Assembly (NCBI GenBank): GCA_020355985.1
Contig: CP070628.1
Coordinates: 1,005,465 to 1,010,907 of the forward strand
DNA from: Nitrospirota bacterium
GTDB taxonomy: Bacteria > Nitrospirota > Nitrospiria > Nitrospirales > UBA8639
Reading direction: 5' to 3'
DNA: 5,443 nucleotides
Part shown: positions 1 to 5,443 of the stretch, piece by piece
How positions within the stretch are numbered: position 1 is the first letter of the stretch
How the letters are laid out: each line of letters starts with the position of its first letter
Translations under genes and position numbers: made by a program
Notes under the pieces: generated by a model
Database searches by the model: none
What the model saw: only the letters and a program-made list of their open reading frames with translations
Told to the model about the DNA's origin: nothing

Positions 1-387
1 ACATCCATTATTTTTTAATTGTTTGTTTACAATTTTGGAATTACAATTTTTTAAAACCGATGTTAAATCTACAGTCTTAATCTTATCCAAATCACATTTT
101 CTAACTCTTCTATTTAAAATATCCTTTATTTTAAGTACTTCCATTTGTCTAAACGCTTCATTTTCTGCAACCTTTGATATAGAACTAAGTGATTGAATAC
201 CTTTTATCTCAATTCTAGCTCCCTTAGAAATTGAAACATTTAAATCCTGTCTAATAGTTCCAAGACCACGTTTGACTTTACCTGTAGCTCGAAGCAATAA
301 TCCGATACGCTCAGCTGTCTCTTTTGCATGTAACGGGTTCTTTATATCAGCATCAGTAGCTATCTCAATTAACGGAATATTAAACCT
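1..387 (-). CDS. gatE: GatE, Glu-tRNA(Gln) amidotransferase subunit E, internal fragment
   Basis: GatE works with GatD in the archaeal cytoplasm to convert Glu-tRNA(Gln) to Gln-tRNA(Gln); GatE binds the tRNA and activates the mischarged glutamate. The minus strand is open for 129 codons from 387 down to base 1. It reads RFNIPLIEIATDADI, then ERIGLLLRATGKVKRGLG, TIRQDLNVSI and GARIEIKGIQ. These match the conserved core of archaeal GatE, in particular the GLGTIRQDxNVSI and GARxEIKGxQ blocks. Bacterial GatB has different sequence here, so GatE is preferred. GatE is normally about 620 residues, so this is roughly the central fifth, before the GAD insertion domain. It has neither start nor stop: base 1 is the window edge, and at 388-390 the frame meets TAG exactly where homology ends. 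Codon use is AT-rich (AAA, ATA, TTA, AGA), and G+C is 31% over 1-360, unlike everything downstream. The identity is firm; which archaeon it comes from is not visible. Confidence 0.9.
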
Positions 388-391
388 CTAT
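385..391. other. Chimeric junction between archaeal gatE and an MmgE/PrpD gene
   Basis: Minus-strand GatE homology is continuous up to the Arg codon at 387-385. Plus-strand MmgE/PrpD homology starts at about the Tyr-Phe-Lys-Pro codons from 389. The two genes are on opposite strands, each is cut in the middle of its conserved core, and base composition changes at the same place. No inverted repeat, target duplication, integrase or transposase is visible. A recombination event, library ligation, whole-genome-amplification artefact or misassembly would all look like this; an artefact is the more likely reading. Confidence 0.8.
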
Positions 392-970
392 TTTAAGCCG
401 TATGCCGCTTGTCGGTGGGCCCAACCGGCCATTGCAGGCGCCCTGAAAGTCAGCAAAGAGAATGAGATTATTCCCGAGGAGATCATCCGTATCCAAATCC
501 GGACGTTCAAGGAAGCAACATCGCTCAGTAATATTCATCCTCAAAATACAGAAGAAGCCCAATATAATTTGGCTTTTCCATTGGCTACCGCATTAATTGA
601 TGGTGAGGTAGGACCTGAACAGGTGCTGCCAGATAGGATATTTAGCAGTCAAATCCTTGAATTGGCTGATAAAGTGGACACCGAAGTTTCAGATAGGTTT
701 GACCAATTATTCCCGGAGAAAACTTGCGCCGAGGTGATTGTTCATACAAAATATAGTGGCATGCATTCCTCCGGCCCTATGGAAGCACCATGGGAACCAC
801 CGGACAATCTTCCCTCAGATAACGAAATAGAAGAGAAGTTTCACTGGTTGGTGGAGCCCGTTTTGGGCGTTCAACAAACCCGTCAGCTCTGTGCTCTCAT
901 ATGGAATCTCGATGATTGTCGTGATATACGCGAGTTAATAAGATTGTGTGTAAAGGGAAGAGGTTGTTGA
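389..970 (+). CDS. MmgE/PrpD family protein, C-terminal fragment
   Basis: This family includes 2-methylcitrate dehydratase (PrpD), cis-aconitate decarboxylase and many anaerobic hydro-lyases or isomerases of unknown substrate; all are cytoplasmic. The 193 residues from Tyr389 (base position) begin with YFKPYAACRW, the family's KPYxxCR motif near the start of the C-terminal domain. They continue with AQYNLAFPLATALIDGEVGP, which matches the conserved AqxxxxxxlAxaLxxGxvG block. Then come a strand ending at KYSG and an EIEEKFHWL helix resembling the usual nPls..E...KF segment. The stop is TGA at 968-970. Full-length members have about 450-480 residues, so more than half of the protein, including the all-helical N-terminal domain, is absent. 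The reading frame is open back to an ATG at 272, but codons before about 386 are the antisense of gatE and do not belong to this protein. The family call is secure; the substrate cannot be told. Confidence 0.85.
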   Translation, partial: YFKPYAACRWAQPAIAGALKVSKENEIIPEEIIRIQIRTFKEATSLSNIHPQNTEEAQYNLAFPLATALIDGEVGPEQVLPDRIFSSQILELADKVDTEVSDRFDQLFPEKTCAEVIVHTKYSGMHSSGPMEAPWEPPDNLPSDNEIEEKFHWLVEPVLGVQQTRQLCALIWNLDDCRDIRELIRLCVKGRGC

Positions 971-972
971 TC

Positions 973-1010
973 CAAAGGAACAAGGATATACCTTGACTAG
1001 TGAACCTTTG
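973..1010. repeat. Nested inverted repeat after the MmgE/PrpD stop
   Basis: Two perfect dyads are nested three bases past the stop codon. The outer pair is CAAAGG (973-978) with CCTTTG (1005-1010). The inner pair is CAAGG (981-985) with CCTTG (991-995) around an ATATA loop. The RNA could fold into a two-part hairpin that ends or protects the MmgE/PrpD transcript. No T-run follows, so it is not a classical intrinsic terminator. Confidence 0.4.
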
Positions 1011-1089
1011 AGCAATGAGAATTGGAAAAGGGTTAAGCGAGGCCAGATGTTGATTTTTTCCAAAGGCAATATCATTTTTTAGAGCGAAA

Positions 1090-1112
1090 GTGCATAAGTT
1101 GACAAACTTCAC
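1090..1112. promoter_or_regulatory. Imperfect dyad overlapping the candidate -35 box
   Basis: GTG (1090-1092) and AAGTT (1096-1100) pair with AACTT (1105-1109) and CAC (1110-1112) around a GACA centre, with CAT (1093-1095) unpaired. It lies over the TTGACA of the candidate promoter, where a repressor operator could sit. It is short, no known operator is recognised, and chance is possible. Confidence 0.25.
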
Positions 1113-1126
1113 GTTAGAAAAATCAT
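1099..1126 (+). promoter_or_regulatory. Candidate sigma-70-type promoter for the AOR-MttB unit
   Basis: A perfect TTGACA at 1099-1104 is followed after 16 bases by AATCAT (1121-1126), which matches four of six positions of TATAAT. It sits about 100 bases before the AOR start, in the only sizeable spacer upstream of the AOR and MttB genes. The -10 box is weak, and the call assumes a bacterial host. Confidence 0.35.
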
Positions 1127-1212
1127 TGCTACAGATTTTCAGATCATCTTGCATGTTTTTTCTTTACTTTTTCAACGAGCTGAGGCATTTTCCTCGATTG
1201 GTTAAGGTTAAT

Positions 1213-1218
1213 GGTGGA
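1213..1218 (+). promoter_or_regulatory. Likely ribosome binding site deciding the AOR start
   Basis: GGTGGA lies 10 bases before the ATG at 1229. The earlier in-frame ATG at 1211 has only AAGG (1204-1207) three bases away, too close for normal use. The protein that begins at 1229 also aligns residue for residue with the usual AOR N-terminus. Confidence 0.45.
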
Positions 1219-1228
1219 TGATTTTGCT

Positions 1229-3103
1229 ATGGGCGAGTTCATGGGACAAATTGTTGATGTGGATCTGGGCAGTGGAGCCTTACAGGCCTCACCATTCCCG
1301 GAGTCTATCTACCGCAATTTTCTAGGAGGGCGGGGTTTCAATGTGTGGTATCTCCATCAACATATTCACCCCGGTACCCATCCTTTGGGCCCGGAGAATA
1401 TTATCACTCTTTCCTGCGGGTTGCTCACCGGAACCGAAGCGCCTGTTTCTTCCAGATTACATATCAACGCCCTTTCACCTCTAACAGGCATACTAGGCAG
1501 CTCCAATGTAGGCGGGGATTTTGGTGCTAAGTTGCGGTCCTGCGACGTTCAAAACTTGACAATTCGAGGATGGGCTCAGAAGCCAGCCTACCTTTGGATC
1601 GATGGAGATACGATAGAGGTGCGCGATGCGCAAACCCTCTGGGGTCTGGATACGTGGGATACGGATAGGTGTTTAAAAGAAAAGTTGGGAGACGATGACT
1701 TGAAGATTCTGGCCATCGGGCCCGGGGGAGAAAACGGCTGCCTTTTTGCCTGTATCATGTCTGATATCGATCATGCCGCCGGACGCACGGGCATGGGCGC
1801 AGTCATGGGCTCCAAAAACCTCAAAGCAATTGTCGTACGGGGACAGAAACGGCATAAAAATAAGACATCGACCAATAAACAAAAAGCAATCAGAAACTAC
1901 GTTAAGCAGATGAGGAATTCTCCCGAATTTGAAACCTTGTCCACTTACGGCGGCGCCGGATATGTGAAATGGGCCAACGACATGGGTATATTGGCGACGC
2001 GCAATTACCGACAAAACCGCTTTGAAATGGTGGATTTCTTGGATGGAAAGCAGCTGCGACGGTATGTCACTCAATCTCGAGGCTGCAACAAATGCCCGAT
2101 TCAATGTAAGGCAGAGTTGCAATTTCGGGATAGTGGTGTAAAAGCAGCACGTCCCGAATTCGAACCGATGATATCTTTGGGCTCCAAATGCGGGTTGAGC
2201 GATCTGGAGGCAGTCGTCCGGCTGGATAACCTCTGTTCCCGAATGGGGATCGACAATATTTCCGCGGGCAGTACCATTGCTTTTGCCATGGACCTTTACG
2301 AAAGAGGAATCCTTACACCCGGACTCACAGGGGGTTTGGACCTATCCTGGGGAAATGCGGAAACCATGGAAACTCTCATCCGGCAAATAGTTGGCAGAAA
2401 CGGACTTGGTGCCATTCTTGCCAAGGGGGTCGCGAGAGCAGCGAGTATCATCGGGCAAGGTGCGGAACGTTTTGCTCCGCACGTCAAGGGATTAGAACTT
2501 TCAGGGTTTCATCCCTGCCACATCATGGGGACAGCATTGGGATACACGGTCTCCAACCGCGGCTCAGACTTCAACGATGTCTTCGCCACCCTGGAATACG
2601 GATGGTCACCGGAAAGAGCTGTCAAAGAGTTTGGAACGGCGGAGGCCGTCAACCTCAAGTCTATTCATGGAAAAGCCCAATTGGTGAGACGTTCCATGAT
2701 CGTTAATCTGGCCCTGGATTGTTTGGGCCTTTGCAAAGTGCCGGCCTTGTCGTTAATTCGAGCTTTCGATCTGGAGTATGAAGCTAAGCTTGCTAGTGCC
2801 ATAACCGGCAAGACTGTAGATGCCAAAATGCTGTTCAGCGTCGGAGAAAGACTCGTCAATCTAGAGAGACTTTTCAATGCACGGCATGGAGTTAGCAGCG
2901 GAGAGGATTGTCTGCCCGAGATGTTTTTTGATAAAGAATACAATCCTGGCGGCGAGCCGTCCAAATCTGTTGAATGGATGGAGCCGATGAAGCAGGAATT
3001 CTATAAGGTCATGGGCTGGAACGAGAATGGAATTCCTTCGGAAGAAAAACTGAAGGAGCTGGACCTGTATCGTTTTCACCTATCCGATTCGTCCACTACT
3101 TAA
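1229..3103 (+). CDS. aor: Tungsten-type aldehyde:ferredoxin oxidoreductase (AOR) family protein
   Basis: AOR-family enzymes carry a tungsto-bispterin cofactor and one [4Fe-4S] cluster and oxidise aldehydes to acids with ferredoxin, or, in relatives such as BamB, do other low-potential chemistry; they are cytoplasmic. Counting from the ATG at 1229 (624 residues; about 605 in Pyrococcus AOR), the N-terminal domain has MGQIVDVDL, GGRGFNVWYL (33-42), SPLTG with GGDFGAKL (83-103) and AGRTGMGAVMGSKNLKAI (184-201). The cluster ligands are C286-x2-C289-x3-C293 and C502. C502 ends D497CLGLC, an exact DxxGLC pterin-binding motif. PEFEP (309-313) supplies the equivalent of catalytic Glu313. Oddities are S337 in place of the first Asp of the other pterin motif (SRMGID, 337-342), Phe for Tyr in PEYE, and SNRGSDF (442-448), where relatives usually have a His at the last position. 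The frame is open from an ATG at 1211; 1229 is preferred for its ribosome site and alignment. The stop is 18 bases before the MttB gene. The family is certain; the substrate is not. Confidence 0.93.
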   Translation: MGEFMGQIVDVDLGSGALQASPFPESIYRNFLGGRGFNVWYLHQHIHPGTHPLGPENIITLSCGLLTGTEAPVSSRLHINALSPLTGILGSSNVGGDFGAKLRSCDVQNLTIRGWAQKPAYLWIDGDTIEVRDAQTLWGLDTWDTDRCLKEKLGDDDLKILAIGPGGENGCLFACIMSDIDHAAGRTGMGAVMGSKNLKAIVVRGQKRHKNKTSTNKQKAIRNYVKQMRNSPEFETLSTYGGAGYVKWANDMGILATRNYRQNRFEMVDFLDGKQLRRYVTQSRGCNKCPIQCKAELQFRDSGVKAARPEFEPMISLGSKCGLSDLEAVVRLDNLCSRMGIDNISAGSTIAFAMDLYERGILTPGLTGGLDLSWGNAETMETLIRQIVGRNGLGAILAKGVARAASIIGQGAERFAPHVKGLELSGFHPCHIMGTALGYTVSNRGSDFNDVFATLEYGWSPERAVKEFGTAEAVNLKSIHGKAQLVRRSMIVNLALDCLGLCKVPALSLIRAFDLEYEAKLASAITGKTVDAKMLFSVGERLVNLERLFNARHGVSSGEDCLPEMFFDKEYNPGGEPSKSVEWMEPMKQEFYKVMGWNENGIPSEEKLKELDLYRFHLSDSSTT

Positions 3104-3121
3104 ATGGAATGGAACTGAACA

Positions 3122-4558
3122 ATGAAAGAATTCGCGCAAAGACCCAGGCTGGTTTTGCTTACGAAAGAGGATAAAGACCGGATTCACCAGGCCTTGATGG
3201 AAATTCTGGAAACAATCGGAATGCAGATTCTCCATGATGAAGCTCTGAACCTTCTGAGAAAAGCCGGTTGTAAAGTAGAAGAAAATGGTAATGTCAAGAT
3301 CCCTATCTCGCTGGTGGAGAAGTCGATACAGAACGCTCCGCGCAACATTCTGATCTATGATCGTGAAGGCAAGCTGTCCATGGATCTTGGCGGTCATCGT
3401 AGTTACTTTGGCACCGGCTCGGACCTGCTGTACACCCTTGAGGCGAATGAGATGGAACGACGCCCGAGTGTACTAGAAGATGTGGGACGAGCTGCTCACC
3501 TTTGTGATGCACTCCCCAACATCGATTTCATCATGTCCTGCGCTCATCCCTCGGACGTAATCCCACAATGTGCCTATCTCGCAGGCTTTAAAGCCATGAT
3601 AGAACATTCCTCGAAACCATCTGTTACAACCGCAGAAAACCGTAATGACTTGAGAGAGATTTGGAAAATCGCAGTAATTATCCGAGGTGGCGAACAGGCG
3701 TTGCGTTCCTCGCCTTTCATGATCCACTACGTGGAACCAATCAGCCCCCTGAAGCATCCTTTCACCAGTCTGGATAAGCTTCTCTTCTGTGCTGAAAACA
3801 GCATTCCTGTTATCTACTCCCCTGCTCCTATGGCTGGAGCCACCGCGCCGATGACCATCGCCGGTCATGTTGTCCAAGGTTTGGCAGAATGTTTCTGCGG
3901 ACTGGTCATTCATCAATTAAAAGCAACAGGGGCACCTTTTCTCATGGGCATGGGACCCGCGGTATTGGATATGGCCTCAAGCCAGAGTTCCTACAACGCT
4001 CCCGAGTACTATCTCGCCTATGTAGCCGCGATTGAAATGAGCCATTATTATGATCTCCCCAGTTGGGGTTATGCCGGGACCAGTGATTCCCAGATTCCTG
4101 ACGGCCAAGCCACCCTTGAAGCCGGCTTCATCACCTTTCTTTCAATACTGTCGGGGGCGAATCTCAATCATGATATCGGATACATTGATTTCGGACGGAC
4201 GGGCAATCTGGAAATGATCGTAATTATGGACGAGGTAATCGACCAGTTGCGCCGGTTTCAACGAGGAATTCCCGTTGACGATGAGATGCTGGGACTAGAG
4301 GTTATTAAAGAAGTGGGGTCGGGAGGACATTTCATTACACACGATCATACCTATACACACTTTCACTCTACCCAGTGGCGCCCCAGACTCATTTGTCGAG
4401 AGGGTTATGAAAAATGGAAAAAATCGGGAAGCCGAAGCCTGATGGACCGTGCCCGGCAGCGACTCTTGGAAATTCTTGAAAGCCATCGGCCCCTGTTGAT
4501 TCCACCTGAAAAAGCGCAAGCTATCCGGGACCTGATGGATCGATTCAAGGGTGAGTGA
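3122..4558 (+). CDS. mttB: MttB-superfamily methylamine/betaine:corrinoid methyltransferase, non-pyrrolysine
   Basis: Members move a methyl group from trimethylamine, glycine betaine or other quaternary amines to the cobalt of a cognate corrinoid protein in the cytoplasm. The 478 residues are full length for the family. Typical features are a helical N-terminus (LEILETIGMQILHDEALNLL type, about 25-45), FGTGSDLLY (96-104), PMAGATAPMTIAGHVVQGLAE (236-256), GTSDSQIPDGQA (319-330), HFITHDHTYTHFHSTQWRP (403-421) and a closing REGYEKWKKSGS...RA helix. Methanogen MttB has pyrrolysine, encoded by UAG, near the GTSDS segment. Here the frame has no internal TAG and the segment reads SDSQ, so this is a pyrrolysine-free homologue, the class that includes glycine-betaine methyltransferase MtgB of Desulfitobacterium. 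The ATG at 3122 has a weak GGAA (3111-3114), and the gene follows the AOR by 18 bases, so the two are probably cotranscribed. No corrinoid protein gene is in view. The substrate is unknown; the Pyl-site alignment is from memory. Confidence 0.92.
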   Translation: MKEFAQRPRLVLLTKEDKDRIHQALMEILETIGMQILHDEALNLLRKAGCKVEENGNVKIPISLVEKSIQNAPRNILIYDREGKLSMDLGGHRSYFGTGSDLLYTLEANEMERRPSVLEDVGRAAHLCDALPNIDFIMSCAHPSDVIPQCAYLAGFKAMIEHSSKPSVTTAENRNDLREIWKIAVIIRGGEQALRSSPFMIHYVEPISPLKHPFTSLDKLLFCAENSIPVIYSPAPMAGATAPMTIAGHVVQGLAECFCGLVIHQLKATGAPFLMGMGPAVLDMASSQSSYNAPEYYLAYVAAIEMSHYYDLPSWGYAGTSDSQIPDGQATLEAGFITFLSILSGANLNHDIGYIDFGRTGNLEMIVIMDEVIDQLRRFQRGIPVDDEMLGLEVIKEVGSGGHFITHDHTYTHFHSTQWRPRLICREGYEKWKKSGSRSLMDRARQRLLEILESHRPLLIPPEKAQAIRDLMDRFKGE

Positions 4559-4611
4559 ATACCTGTTAGGTGAATTTGCATAGCGTTACACGTTAGGAGA
4601 CAACACACGCT

Positions 4612-4647
4612 TCTCGGTCTCTTTACGCCAAAGCAAGACCTTTGAGA
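4612..4647. terminator. Imperfect hairpin between convergent genes, possible bidirectional terminator
   Basis: The 111-base spacer between the convergent MttB and ABC genes contains TCTC-GGTCT-CTTT (4612-4624), loop ACGCC, then AAAG (4630-4633), a CA bulge, AGACC (4636-4640), a TTT bulge and GAGA (4644-4647). That gives 13 base pairs with two small bulges. Its place suits a terminator shared by both genes, but no clean T-run follows on either strand, so it may be Rho-assisted or only a barrier hairpin. Confidence 0.4.
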
Positions 4648-4669
4648 TCCGCTCCCTTTAGCGCTATCC

Positions 4670-5443
4670 TCAAAATGCTTCCCTCTGCTTGACGTGAAGG
4701 CGCTCTGATTCATCGGGCACCATGATTACCGGCGGCACTTTGTGCAGTTCATCCAGGGGTATGTGACACTTGATGATGTGCCGATCAACCACGGCTTGAT
4801 CCGGCGGCGGATTATCATCACAAATATCGCCAATTCGCCTGTGGCACCGGGTGCAAAACGGACAGCCCTTGGGCGGTTCCATTGCACTTGGCAGGTTTCC
4901 TTCAAGCACAATTTCACGCTTGCTCACTTCAGGGTCGGCGATCGGTACTGCTGACAACAGTGCCTCCGTATAGGGGTGATAAGGTGGGGAGAAGATTTCC
5001 TCCGTAGTTCCCCTTTCAAGAATATGACCGAGATACATGACGACAATGCGATCCGACAGGTAGCGCACCACACTCAGATCATGGCTTATGAAAAGCAGCG
5101 TGGTTTTATGCTCGCGCTGAATATCCATTAGCAGCTCTGTCACCGCCGCCGCGACAGAGACATCCAGTGCGGAAACCGGTTCATCCGCAATGACCATACT
5201 CGGGTTTCCGGCAAATGCCCGGGCGATACCGATACGCTGTTTCTGTCCGCCCGACAGCTGCCGGGGTTTTCGAAAATAAAAATCCCTTGGCAGCTTGACC
5301 GTGTCCAGAAGCCTCATCACCCGATCGAACACTTTTTTCTTGTCCGCTTCCACGCCGAATTTTTTGATAACGCGTGTTATCTGACCGCCAATACTATGGC
5401 TTGGATTCAAGGTGTCAAACGGATTTTGAAATACCATCTGCAG
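4670..5443 (-). CDS. Oligopeptide/dipeptide ABC transporter ATP-binding protein (OppF/DppF-like), C-terminal part
   Basis: This is one of the two ATPases that power peptide- or nickel-type ABC importers at the inner face of the membrane. The frame is open through the window edge (Leu-Gln codons at 5443-5438 precede the first Met), so the start and Walker A lie outside; 257 residues remain of roughly 320-330. Counting from Met at 5437, there are the Q-loop FQNP with Gln4, signature LSGGQKQR (61-68), Walker B MVIADEP with Glu86, D-loop SALD and switch His119 in FISHDLSVV. The C-terminal oligopeptide extension follows with YHPYTEALLSAVP (153-165). Cys192, Cys198, Cys206 and Cys224 follow the CxFxxRC...C...C pattern of this subfamily, which binds an Fe-S cluster in a characterised DppD; Cys195 is extra. 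VFQNPFDTLNP and ADEPVSALDVS favour OppF/DppF over OppD. It converges on the MttB gene. The transported substrate cannot be read from an ATPase. Confidence 0.93.
   Translation of the reverse strand: MQMVFQNPFDTLNPSHSIGGQITRVIKKFGVEADKKKVFDRVMRLLDTVKLPRDFYFRKPRQLSGGQKQRIGIARAFAGNPSMVIADEPVSALDVSVAAAVTELLMDIQREHKTTLLFISHDLSVVRYLSDRIVVMYLGHILERGTTEEIFSPPYHPYTEALLSAVPIADPEVSKREIVLEGNLPSAMEPPKGCPFCTRCHRRIGDICDDNPPPDQAVVDRHIIKCHIPLDELHKVPPVIMVPDESERLHVKQREAF

Noticed and set aside
1..387. Reading the fragment as bacterial GatB
   Set aside because: The GLGTIRQDLNVSI and GARIEIKG blocks are the archaeal GatE form; GatB has a different sequence at the same place.
1673..2122. 149-codon open frame on the minus strand inside the AOR gene
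   Set aside because: It is fully antisense to a conserved AOR coding region and its translation resembles no protein family; it is a shadow frame.
3473..3916. 147-codon open frame on the minus strand inside the MttB gene
   Set aside because: It is antisense to conserved MttB sequence, without a recognisable domain or ribosome site.
4742..4954. 70-codon plus-strand open frame opposite the ABC ATPase
   Set aside because: It lies wholly antisense to the conserved C-terminal tail of the ATPase and has no family likeness.
5438..5443. CTGCAG (PstI site) at the very end of the window, suggesting a cloned restriction fragment
   Set aside because: The first bases of the window show no matching site, and the codons Leu-Gln fit the ATPase Q-loop region naturally, so a chance match at a window edge cannot be excluded.
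1..5443. CRISPR arrays, tRNA or rRNA genes, insertion sequences
   Set aside because: No regularly spaced repeats, cloverleaf-like segments, rRNA-like stretches or transposase coding were found on either strand.

Overview
The window joins two unrelated pieces of DNA. Bases 1 to about 387 are AT-rich (31% G+C counted over 1-360). On the minus strand they encode an internal piece of GatE, a subunit of the Glu-tRNA(Gln) amidotransferase found only in archaea. From about 389 to 5443 the DNA has roughly balanced base composition (55% G+C in a line counted inside the second gene). Its genes suit an anaerobe, most likely a sulfate-reducer-like bacterium (Desulfobacterota or similar). That assignment is inferred from gene content alone. 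An archaeon rich in tungsten enzymes and MttB proteins cannot be excluded for this part.

Layout: (1) 1-387, minus strand, gatE fragment cut at both ends. (2) 385-391, abrupt junction inside two genes of opposite orientation. (3) 389-970, plus strand, the C-terminal 193 residues of an MmgE/PrpD-family protein whose N-terminal half is missing. (4) 971-1228, spacer with two dyads and a candidate promoter. (5) 1229-3103, an essentially complete tungsten-type aldehyde:ferredoxin oxidoreductase (AOR) homologue. (6) 3122-4558, a complete MttB-superfamily methyltransferase without pyrrolysine, 18 bases after the AOR stop. (7) 4559-4669, convergent spacer with an imperfect hairpin. (8) 4670-5443, minus strand, the C-terminal part of an oligopeptide-type (OppF/DppF-like) ABC transporter ATPase running off the window end.

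The AOR and MttB genes almost certainly form one transcription unit. A working idea is that they act on products of one small substrate: a methylated or quaternary amine for MttB, which would pass a methyl group to a corrinoid protein, and an aldehyde or related carbonyl for the AOR. The cognate corrinoid protein, its second methyltransferase and any ferredoxin partner are not in the window. The flanking ABC ATPase may belong to an uptake system for the same compounds, but it is on the opposite strand and may be unrelated.

The observation most in need of checking is the junction at about 385-391, which looks like an assembly, amplification or cloning chimera. The most interesting biology is the paired AOR and non-pyrrolysine MttB, with several departures from canonical AOR active-site motifs.
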